From Deltaproteobacteria bacterium (GTDB lineage: Bacteria > Myxococcota_A > Polyangia > JAAYKL01), in assembly GCA_016935665.1 (NCBI GenBank), contig JAFGQN010000077.1, forward strand, positions 36,456 through 100,455: a DNA stretch of 64,000 nucleotides. The letters are read 5' to 3'. The position numbers were made by a program, and so were the translations under genes. Numbering within the stretch: the first letter of the stretch is position 1; every line of letters begins with the position of its first letter. The notes below the pieces were generated by a model that was given only the letters and a program-made list of their open reading frames with translations, was not told the origin of the DNA and did no database searches. Shown here in pieces: positions 18,353 to 26,259 of this stretch.

Positions 18353-18753
18353 ATTTTATCCGTTTTACACAGGCGATGAATTTCGCGTTTGAGTTGTTCA
18401 AAGCGGATGGGTTTAGGCAATATGGCATCGGCCTTAATCCACGATCCCTCTTCGCCCACCGTCCCAAATTCCAAACCGGTTTCACTGGTTACCGCGGTGA
18501 CAAGAATCACTGGAACGCCGGCATCTTTCTTTTTGATATTGTATGCAAGTACGAATCCATCATCGGTTTCATCCATCATCAGGTCCAGAATCGCCAAATC
18601 CGGCGTCACGGTTTCCAACAGTTTCTCGGCTTCCCTGCGCGAATGGGCGGCAACCACTTCATAGTTTTCAGTCTCCAGAAACAACCGGTGCTGCTCCAAA
18701 AAATCTACATCATCATCTACAAGTAAAACGATCTTCTTCAAATTGCTGTTCAT
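18349..18753 (-). CDS. Single-domain response regulator (CheY-like)
   Basis: MNSNLKKIVLLVDDDVDFLEQH...LAILDLMMDETDDG...VILVTAVTS...LPKPI. The stop overlaps the start of the downstream kinase (4 bp). No output domain. Confidence 0.88.
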   Translation of the reverse strand: MNSNLKKIVLLVDDDVDFLEQHRLFLETENYEVVAAHSRREAEKLLETVTPDLAILDLMMDETDDGFVLAYNIKKKDAGVPVILVTAVTSETGLEFGTVGEEGSWIKADAILPKPIRFEQLKREIHRLCKTDKI

Positions 18754-18823
18754 GGTTGTCCTCTTTATTTCGTTTGCAGTAATTCCACTGGATGCTTCCA
18801 TTCCAGGACGGAAGCATCAACGA

Positions 18824-20845
18824 CTAACTGGCGCCTGAGCGCCTTGGAATACTGACTGTAAATTTTGTTCCGGTAGGCCCCCCTGACGCATCCGCGTTGG
18901 AGCTTACTGAAATTTGTCCCCGGTGCATTTTCACGATGCCATATGACACGCTCAATCCGAGTCCCGTTCCCTTTCCAATTTTCTTGGTAGTAAAAAACGG
19001 TTGAAACACCTTGTCGATATTGTCTTTAGCGATGCCCACGCCAGTGTCCTTGAAAGTAAATTTAACTCTGGACGAGTCATCTTTGGTGCAAATGGTTAAT
19101 TGGCCTCCATCCGGCATTGCCGCATAGGCGTTGGCAATAATATTGGTAAATACCTGCGTCATCTGATCCGGGTCCATTTCGCAAATGGAATCGGCGTGTC
19201 CAAACTTCATGTCCACCCCAATGTTCTCGGGTCTGGGAATGCTTTCCACGCATTGACGCAGATGCTGCTCCAGATTCACTTCTTCAAACAGCACCTTGTT
19301 TTCCCGGGCAAAATCAAGCAGATTGGAAACGATTCGCTTACTGCGCTGCGCCTGATCTGCAATGAGTTTGAGGTCTTCGTACATCTCTGACTGAGTGTTG
19401 ATTTCATCCAGCAGAAGATGAGAGTACATCAGCACCACCCCAAGTGGATTATTCAACTCATGGGCCACACCAGCGGCCAGCTGTCCCATGCTTGCCAGTT
19501 TTTCCGATTGAATCAACTGATCCTGTGCATTCGCCAGCCGCTTGTCGGAAACAGACAAATCATTAATGGTCTGCTTCAGCCGTTCAATCACGTAAGGCAG
19601 GCACATTTCCTCCTCGGCCAGCCCTTTGTGAATGGCAATGGCATGGGCGCGACAGGTGGGATATCCGCAGGCGCCGCAATTGAGTTCGTCAGAATAATCC
19701 TTTTTCCCCAGACGTTCCAGAATATCGTGCAGTTCATCGTATGATGGCGTGGGAATACGCTGATCATCCGGTGAAAATTCGCGAGACAAATCCAGCGATG
19801 CAAATCGATTCATATCCTCATGGTGCTGTTGTTTTTTTGACTGATAGTTGCGAAACCGCACGTATTGACTCACCCGGGAACGGCGCCGAAACTGTGGCTC
19901 GGTGGACACCATTCCCGGGCCCATAATACAACCGTTACATGAGAGAACTTCCAGCAGCTTCGCATCCATTTTACTGTCGGCAAATTCCTCGATAGCCTGA
20001 ACAAACTCAATGATTCCATCCGCGGTCACGATTTCATCGCCAACCAGATCCTCATACATATCGGCGGCCTGCAGCATGCCCCGTGTGATGGGGAACAACG
20101 CTCCAAGTCCACCATGAGGCGGATCAAAATCGGAAGTAATTGCGGTTTTCGATGAAATTCTGGCCACAGAAAACATCTCTTTAAGCTCTTTAAACGTGAG
20201 AACTTCATCAATTTCGCCAGCCACGTCATCGCTGCAGGCTTCCGCCTTTTTAGCGATGCAGGGGCCAATGAACACTACCTTTAACTCCGGGCCATGTATC
20301 TCATGTAACGCTCTGGCCAGTGCAATCATAGGTGAAACAATAGGCGCCAGCTGCGGCACGATATTGGAATGGTATTTCTCCACATAGCTGACCACAGCCG
20401 GACAGGTCGTGGCAATATAGCCGCGCACATTGCGCTCCAGCATCAGTCGACGGTAGCGTTCCGCCACCAAATCCGCACCAAATGAAACTTCAGTGACCAA
20501 ATCGAAACCCAGCTCGCGCAACATTCCCACCAGCACCCGAAAATCCATACCTGGAAACTCCGCGGGAAAACTGGGTGCAATGCACGCGACCACCTGTTTT
20601 TCGCTTTTCAAAAGCGTTTCCACAGATTTGGTGGCGCGAACAAAACGTTTCGCCCCCTGACTGCATACCTTGACGCAGTTACCACAGGCAATGCATCGAG
20701 GCGGCATCACTTCGGCCTGCCCATCCTCAATGCGAATGGCTTTGGCGGGACACTCACGGACGCAGGTGTAGCATACTCTGCATTTATCCTTGATGGTGCG
20801 CACAAAACCGGTTTGTGCCGTTGTCAAAGGTTCTTTATTGCTCAT
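18824..20845 (-). CDS. Sensory [FeFe]-hydrogenase-like domain fused to a histidine kinase (2x[4Fe-4S] ferredoxin - H-cluster domain - 4Fe-4S 'Fes' domain - HisKA-HATPase)
   Basis: 673 aa. Ferredoxin motifs CRVCYTCVRECPAKAI and CIACGNCVKVCSQGAK; H-cluster-like motifs TTCPAVVSYVEKY, GPCIAKKAEA, EVLSCNGCIMGPG; CGACGYPTCRAHAIAI...C; H-box LAAGVAHELNNPLGVVLMYSHLL; G boxes DTGVGIAKDN and GTGLGLSVSYGIV. Confidence 0.92.
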   Translation of the reverse strand: MSNKEPLTTAQTGFVRTIKDKCRVCYTCVRECPAKAIRIEDGQAEVMPPRCIACGNCVKVCSQGAKRFVRATKSVETLLKSEKQVVACIAPSFPAEFPGMDFRVLVGMLRELGFDLVTEVSFGADLVAERYRRLMLERNVRGYIATTCPAVVSYVEKYHSNIVPQLAPIVSPMIALARALHEIHGPELKVVFIGPCIAKKAEACSDDVAGEIDEVLTFKELKEMFSVARISSKTAITSDFDPPHGGLGALFPITRGMLQAADMYEDLVGDEIVTADGIIEFVQAIEEFADSKMDAKLLEVLSCNGCIMGPGMVSTEPQFRRRSRVSQYVRFRNYQSKKQQHHEDMNRFASLDLSREFSPDDQRIPTPSYDELHDILERLGKKDYSDELNCGACGYPTCRAHAIAIHKGLAEEEMCLPYVIERLKQTINDLSVSDKRLANAQDQLIQSEKLASMGQLAAGVAHELNNPLGVVLMYSHLLLDEINTQSEMYEDLKLIADQAQRSKRIVSNLLDFARENKVLFEEVNLEQHLRQCVESIPRPENIGVDMKFGHADSICEMDPDQMTQVFTNIIANAYAAMPDGGQLTICTKDDSSRVKFTFKDTGVGIAKDNIDKVFQPFFTTKKIGKGTGLGLSVSYGIVKMHRGQISVSSNADASGGPTGTKFTVSIPRRSGAS

Positions 20846-20858
20846 GATGCGCCATCTG

Positions 20859-22583
20859 TTATTTCAAAACATCTGTCCGCGCCACATAACTCGTATGCAG
20901 CAACCGGTGTGACTTCTCTCCATTGGGCGTTCCCAAAAACTCCTTGTACAGACGGTGAACAGCTGGATTCTGATGACTGGTTCGCAATGTCTCCTCCTGA
21001 TCCAGTCGATACAGCGCCTTCTGACGCTGGCGCACGGTATCGGGAGATAGATTGATTGGCTGGCCGCCACCGGATACACATCCGCCAGGGCAAGTCATCA
21101 CCTCAATGAAGTGAATATCATTTCGCCCCTCTTTTATTTCGTCCAGCAGTTTTCTGGCATTGGCCAAACCACTGACCACCGCTACGCCCAGTTCCAGATC
21201 GCCCACCTGTATTCTGGCTTCCTTGCGTCCTTTGCTGCCACGTACTGCGGGTATTTTGAGGTCCGTCAATTCTTCGGAGGTCACCATGTGATACGCGGTT
21301 CTCAATGCCGCTTCCATAACACCACCGCTACCGCCAAACAACTTACCGGCAGAACTGCGCTCCCCAAACGGGTTGTCCGCGGTTTCGCCCGGGATATTTT
21401 CAATATCAATACCGTGCATCTTTATCAGCTGCGCCAATTCCCGGGTGGTCAACACAAAATCCACGTCCGGAATGTCGTCCACAATCATCTCATTTCGACT
21501 GGCTTCAAACTTCTTGGCCGTGCAGGGCATGATGGACACACTGACGACATCCTTGGGGTCCAACCCTTCCCGTCTGGCAAAAAAACTTTTAATGATGGCG
21601 CCCATCATCTGCTGCGGACTTTTACAGGTGGAGAGATTGGGAATCATTTCCGGATAGTACTGCTCCACAAACTTAATCCAGCCTGGGGAACATGATGTCA
21701 TCATGGGCAACGTTCCGCCATGGGTGAGCCTTGAAACCAGTTCTGATGCTTCTTCCATAATGGTGAGGTCCGCACTGAACGATGTATCAAAGACGCGATC
21801 AAATCCAAGTCGTCTCAACGCGGCAACCATCTCCTTGTCAATATCTGTCCCCGGTTTCACACCGAACTCTTCGGCCAGCGTTACCGAAACACTGGGGGCA
21901 TGCTGAACCACAACGTACTTTCTGGGATCGGCCAGCGCTGCCATCACGTCTTCCACGTTGCGTTTTTCCACCAAAGCGCCAGTGGGGCACACCAGGGAGC
22001 ACTGACCGCAGTTAATGCAGCTGGACACATTCAGCCCCTCATCGAATGACGTGCCCACAGTGGAGTCTGCCCCGCGACCGATAAAATCAATGGCGCCCAC
22101 ATTCTGAATTTCCTCACAAACGCGCACACAACGCCCGCACAGGATGCATTTTTCGGGATCCCGCACCAACGACGGGTTGGCCACATCCACTTTCATTTTT
22201 TTTCGTTCGCCTTTGTAACGACGTTGGCGCACACCCAGTTCCGCCGCCAGCGTCTGTAATTCGCAATTGCCGTTGCGCGCGCAGTAGTTGCAATCATCGG
22301 GATGGCTGGACAGCAGCAATTCCACAATGGTCTTTCGCGCCTGGACGGCTTTGGCGGAGTGGGTGGAAATTTTCATGCCATCTGATACGGGAAAGGCACA
22401 ACTGGGAACCAGATTTCCACGTCCTTCCACTTCCACCACGCACATGCGACAGGCACCGGTGGGATTCAAGCCTTCAACATTGCACAGAGTCGGGACCTTG
22501 ACACCTTCACGGCGCAGCACTTCCAGCAGGGTTTCTCCAATTTTAGCTTCGGCAACTCTTCCATTTATCTCAATCTGACACAT
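20859..22583 (-). CDS. hydA: [FeFe]-hydrogenase catalytic subunit (HydA/HndD-like, bifurcating-type module set)
   Basis: 574 aa; N-terminal [2Fe-2S] (CNVEGLNPTGACRMC), HPDDCNYCARNGNC, two 4Fe-4S motifs (CILCGRCVRVC, CINCGQCSLVCP), H-cluster motifs TSCSPGWIKFVE, MPCTAKKFEASR, EVMTCPGGCVSGGGQP. Confidence 0.96.
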   Translation of the reverse strand: MCQIEINGRVAEAKIGETLLEVLRREGVKVPTLCNVEGLNPTGACRMCVVEVEGRGNLVPSCAFPVSDGMKISTHSAKAVQARKTIVELLLSSHPDDCNYCARNGNCELQTLAAELGVRQRRYKGERKKMKVDVANPSLVRDPEKCILCGRCVRVCEEIQNVGAIDFIGRGADSTVGTSFDEGLNVSSCINCGQCSLVCPTGALVEKRNVEDVMAALADPRKYVVVQHAPSVSVTLAEEFGVKPGTDIDKEMVAALRRLGFDRVFDTSFSADLTIMEEASELVSRLTHGGTLPMMTSCSPGWIKFVEQYYPEMIPNLSTCKSPQQMMGAIIKSFFARREGLDPKDVVSVSIMPCTAKKFEASRNEMIVDDIPDVDFVLTTRELAQLIKMHGIDIENIPGETADNPFGERSSAGKLFGGSGGVMEAALRTAYHMVTSEELTDLKIPAVRGSKGRKEARIQVGDLELGVAVVSGLANARKLLDEIKEGRNDIHFIEVMTCPGGCVSGGGQPINLSPDTVRQRQKALYRLDQEETLRTSHQNPAVHRLYKEFLGTPNGEKSHRLLHTSYVARTDVLK

Positions 22584-22598
22584 CGCAATACCTCATTA

Positions 22599-24596
22599 TC
22601 AGGAAACAATTACAGCGTTCTGTTTGCAGACGTCGTAACAGGCGCCGCATCCAATGCATTTGTCGGGTACAATGTAGTGAGGCGCTTTCTTCGCGCCCAT
22701 AATGGCTTTTGTGGGGCACTTGCGTCCGCACAGCATGCATCCAGTGCATTTTTCAGCATCAATGGTATACGACAATAACTCGCGGCACACTCCGGCAGGG
22801 CATCTCCGCTGGTAAACGTGCGCCTCGTACTCGTCACGGAACCAGCGCAATGTACTGAGCACTGGATTGGGCGCCGATTGTCCAAGACCGCACAGACTGG
22901 TATCCTGAATAACGCGCGCCAGTTTTTCCATTTCGGTGATGCCCTTGAAACGATCGAGCGCTTCCACTTTTTCGTGGCCGCCGCGACCGCTGGTAATACG
23001 CTCAAGGATTTCCAGCATACGCCGGGTTCCCTCACGACAGGGAATACATTTTCCGCAGCTTTCACGCTGGATGAAGTCCATGAAAAATTTGGCCACGTCC
23101 ACCATGCAGGTTTTTTCGTCCATAACCACCAGACCACCGGATCCCATCATGGCGCCGACGGTTTTCAGATTTTCGTAATCAATTTTGATGTCAAGATGCT
23201 CTTTGGGGACGCACCCACCGGAGGGGCCGCCAATCTGAACGCCCTTAAACTCGTTGCCATCCGGAACACCGCCACCGATTTTAAATATGATGTCGCGAAT
23301 AGTTGTACCCATTTCCACCTCGATGAGCCCGGTTCGCTTCACCTTTCCAGATACCGCAAACACCTTGGTGCCTTTGCTGGTAGCGGTGCCGGTTTTTGCG
23401 AATTCGGAGGCCCCCATTTTGAAAAGTCTGGGCAAATTGGCCAGCGTTTCCACGTTGTTTATGCTGGTGGGCTTGCCAAACAATCCACTCACCGCCGGAT
23501 ATGGCGGTCGGGGCCGGGGCATACCTCGCTTACCTTCGATACTGTTGATCAATGCAGTTTCCTCGCCACACACAAACGCACCGGCACCCATCTTCACGAT
23601 GATCTCCAGACTGAAACCACTATCGAGAATATTGCTTCCAAGAAGGCCGTTCTCCTTTGCCTGGGCGATAGCGATATTCAGGTGGCGAATAGCCAGGGGA
23701 TATTCAGCGCGGATGTAAATGTACGCTTTTGAGGCGCCATTGGCGTATGCAGCGATAGCCAGACCTTCGACAAGACAATGGGGATCGCCTTCGATAACGG
23801 CCCGGTCCATGAACGCGCCGGGGTCGCCTTCATCGGCATTGCAAATCATATATTTCTGATCCGCTTCGTTGGCGCGGGCCAGTTTCCATTTGCGCCCCGT
23901 GAGAAAACCACCGCCACCGCGACCGCGCAGACCGGAGAGTTCCACCGCATCACAAAGCTCATCCGGCGTCATCTCGCGAATGACTTTGGCAAAGGATGCG
24001 TATCCCCCCCTTGCAATGTATTCCGCGATGCGAACCGGGCTGATGACACCACAGTTGGCCAGCACCCAGCGTTTTTGCCCCGCGAAAAACGATTCTTCAT
24101 CCATGAACGGCACGCCGCGCCAGGACTCAAAGTCTCTGGAGCGCCACTGAAATATTGTCTTAACATTTTCGGGCAGCTCATGGCCAAACACTGCCGAGAG
24201 CAAATTTTCAATTTTGTCTGCCGTCACTTCTCCAAAGGATACACGGGTGCGACCGGGCATCTGAATATCCACCACTGGCTCCACTGCGCATGCCCCCACA
24301 CACCCCACTTGAATCACATCAGCATCCACGTTGTGATCTTCGAGATATTTGTTGATGGCCTTCAATGTCTGGCCGGCACCGGCGCCCAGACCACATGTGC
24401 CTGTTCCAATATACACCACTGGTTTGGTGATCATGCCTCGCAGCATTTCGCCTTTCCATGCCGATACTTTCATGGCCACATCGTGGTCTTCAAAACATTT
24501 GGGACCACTCTGAAGACAATCCACAAACTGGGGACACGGAGTATCAATCGAGTGGGTGCATCTTTCGTCATCAATAATATTCAGCAGTGCGGTCAT
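22599..24596 (-). CDS. hydB: NuoF-like hydrogenase subunit (HydB/HndC-like), FMN/NAD(P)H and Fe-S binding
   Basis: 665 aa; N-terminal thioredoxin-like 2Fe-2S, NuoF core (GLRGRGGGGFLTGRKW, ICNADEGDPGAFMDR, ESCGKCIPCREGTRRM), C-terminal 2x[4Fe-4S] (CTGCMLCGRKCP, CIGCGACYDVCK). Confidence 0.95.
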   Translation of the reverse strand: MTALLNIIDDERCTHSIDTPCPQFVDCLQSGPKCFEDHDVAMKVSAWKGEMLRGMITKPVVYIGTGTCGLGAGAGQTLKAINKYLEDHNVDADVIQVGCVGACAVEPVVDIQMPGRTRVSFGEVTADKIENLLSAVFGHELPENVKTIFQWRSRDFESWRGVPFMDEESFFAGQKRWVLANCGVISPVRIAEYIARGGYASFAKVIREMTPDELCDAVELSGLRGRGGGGFLTGRKWKLARANEADQKYMICNADEGDPGAFMDRAVIEGDPHCLVEGLAIAAYANGASKAYIYIRAEYPLAIRHLNIAIAQAKENGLLGSNILDSGFSLEIIVKMGAGAFVCGEETALINSIEGKRGMPRPRPPYPAVSGLFGKPTSINNVETLANLPRLFKMGASEFAKTGTATSKGTKVFAVSGKVKRTGLIEVEMGTTIRDIIFKIGGGVPDGNEFKGVQIGGPSGGCVPKEHLDIKIDYENLKTVGAMMGSGGLVVMDEKTCMVDVAKFFMDFIQRESCGKCIPCREGTRRMLEILERITSGRGGHEKVEALDRFKGITEMEKLARVIQDTSLCGLGQSAPNPVLSTLRWFRDEYEAHVYQRRCPAGVCRELLSYTIDAEKCTGCMLCGRKCPTKAIMGAKKAPHYIVPDKCIGCGACYDVCKQNAVIVS

Positions 24597-25078
24597 TTGT
24601 TGTCTCCCTCTTTGGCAGCCTTTTTGTATTCCTTTACAATTCGAGACGCGTCATCGTCGACCAGTTTGGCGTGGAACTCACCGTTCACGGCGATAACCGG
24701 TGCGAGACCACAGGCGCCAATGCAGGACACCACTTCAAGGCTGAACATGCCGTCCCTGGTGGTTTCACCATCGTTGATTTTCAAATCGCGACAGAACCGG
24801 TCGAATACGCCGGAAGACCCTTTCACGTGACATGCGGTTCCGCGACATACCTGTATGTGGTGTTGTCCCACCGGCTGAAACCGGAACTGGTTGTAAAATG
24901 TGGCGACTCCGTAAATTTTACTGGTGGGGAGATTCAAATACGCCCCAATCTGAATTACGGCCTCCTTGGAAAGATACCCGCAACTGTCCTGAACATCCTG
25001 CAAAATGGGGATCAGCGCATCGCGTTTGGCATCTTTGTACCTGGTCAAAATCTCGTCAACTTTCGCTTGTGTTTCCAT
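24593..25078 (-). CDS. hydC: NuoE-like hydrogenase subunit (HydC/HndA-like)
   Basis: METQAKVDEILTRYKDAKRDALIPILQDVQDSCGYLS; 2Fe-2S ligands CRGTACHVKG...CIGACGLAPVI; overlaps the hydB start. Confidence 0.93.
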   Translation of the reverse strand: METQAKVDEILTRYKDAKRDALIPILQDVQDSCGYLSKEAVIQIGAYLNLPTSKIYGVATFYNQFRFQPVGQHHIQVCRGTACHVKGSSGVFDRFCRDLKINDGETTRDGMFSLEVVSCIGACGLAPVIAVNGEFHAKLVDDDASRIVKEYKKAAKEGDNK

Positions 25079-25082
25079 CGGT

Positions 25083-25727
25083 TTACCTTTCCTTCTCCGC
25101 GCTCTGGCCGGCAAAATAGGCAACTTTCTCAAGAACGGTACTAATGTTCAGATTTTCAACAAATACGTGACTGGGGACTCGCAATTGCACCGGTGCAAAG
25201 TTCAGTAAACCTGTGACGCCACTTTCCACCAGCGTCGATGCCACATCCTGAGCGGCAGATTCCGGAACGGTAATAATTCCCATTTGCGCCTGCATTTCTG
25301 CAACCACCTCACCCATCACTGAGACAGGGTAGCAGCGCACGCCGTGAATCACGCGATTCACCCGCATTTCATTCACGTCAAAAGCGGCACACAATACAAG
25401 TTTGGGATTGCGGTCAACGAAGAAATCCAACAGCGCGCGCCCCAGATGGCCAATTCCCACCAGCACCATGCGGCGCTCCTCACCGAAACCAAGAAAATTG
25501 GTGACGTTTTGCAGCAGCTCCGGCACGTCGTAACCGCGGGCACTGCTGCCACTGAAACCGATATTCATCAAATCGCGGCGCACCTGAGCCGCGGTAACGC
25601 CACAAAGTTTAGCCAGGTCATGGGAATATATGTTTCGATTGCCGTGTATATCGATTTCTTCGAGCGTGGTGCGATATTCACTGAGTCGCTCGATAATACG
25701 TTTGGATATCTTTGTTTTGTCAGGCAT
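25083..25727 (-). CDS. rex: Redox-sensing transcriptional repressor Rex
   Basis: 214 aa; winged helix (YSHDLAKLCGVTAAQVRRDLMNIGFSGSSARGYDV) plus Rossmann (VLVGIGHLGRALLDF), GLLNFAPVQLRVP. Confidence 0.95.
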   Translation of the reverse strand: MPDKTKISKRIIERLSEYRTTLEEIDIHGNRNIYSHDLAKLCGVTAAQVRRDLMNIGFSGSSARGYDVPELLQNVTNFLGFGEERRMVLVGIGHLGRALLDFFVDRNPKLVLCAAFDVNEMRVNRVIHGVRCYPVSVMGEVVAEMQAQMGIITVPESAAQDVASTLVESGVTGLLNFAPVQLRVPSHVFVENLNISTVLEKVAYFAGQSAEKER

Positions 25728-25752
25728 AGCAAATCATGTGATTTCTGTAACG

Positions 25753-25770
25753 CTGTGAATTTTTTCACAG
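25753..25770. promoter_or_regulatory. Putative Rex operator (ROP) upstream of rex-hyd operon
   Basis: CTGTGAATTTTTTCACAG: 7-bp inverted repeat CTGTGAA/TTCACAG around a TTTT core, close to the TTGTGAAnnnnTTCACAA Rex consensus; 26-43 bp upstream of the rex start codon. Confidence 0.8.
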
Positions 25771-25783
25771 TAAGACTACAGGT

Positions 25784-25811
25784 AGTATGGCTGTTTTTTT
25801 TTACAAGTCAA
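25784..25811 (-). promoter_or_regulatory. Candidate sigma70-type promoter of the rex-hyd operon
   Basis: Minus strand TTGACT-16 bp-CATACT; the Rex operator lies just downstream of the predicted start site. Confidence 0.45.
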
Positions 25812-26259
25812 GTCCTTTTTGGATGGAGACGTTGACAACAATGTAACATCTTGCTTAAGCCATTAAAACAATTGTATTTTCTCAAGCAGAGCCGTTCCCA
25901 AAAAACGACAATCGGCGATATTGCGCTGACGACGTCAACAAACTGACAAATAGGGCTTTGGGGTTTAAATGACGCGGTCTTCAGGGAATAGCCGGGCGCA
26001 TTCATGGACCGTTCGTTTTGTCTACTCACGCCACTGTGACAATATTCACATAACATAGGCACCGGCGAGATACTGTTCATCCTATGGGACAACGGCTCAT
26101 CCAACAGAAGACCATGTAACGAAAAACACCAACAGGCAATGACGAACCAACTTGCATTTCCAATTCCAAAGGCGTTATACCCTCCCCAAATGGAAGGATG
26201 GGCAAAGGGGAAGGCCAGCAAAGTTGAACATTGATTAAAATTAAAAGGGGGCACGCATC

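Noticed and set aside
13175-25727. Searched the operon for a HydE homolog
   Set aside because: No second radical SAM CxxxCxxC protein beyond HydG was found there; recorded as an absence instead.
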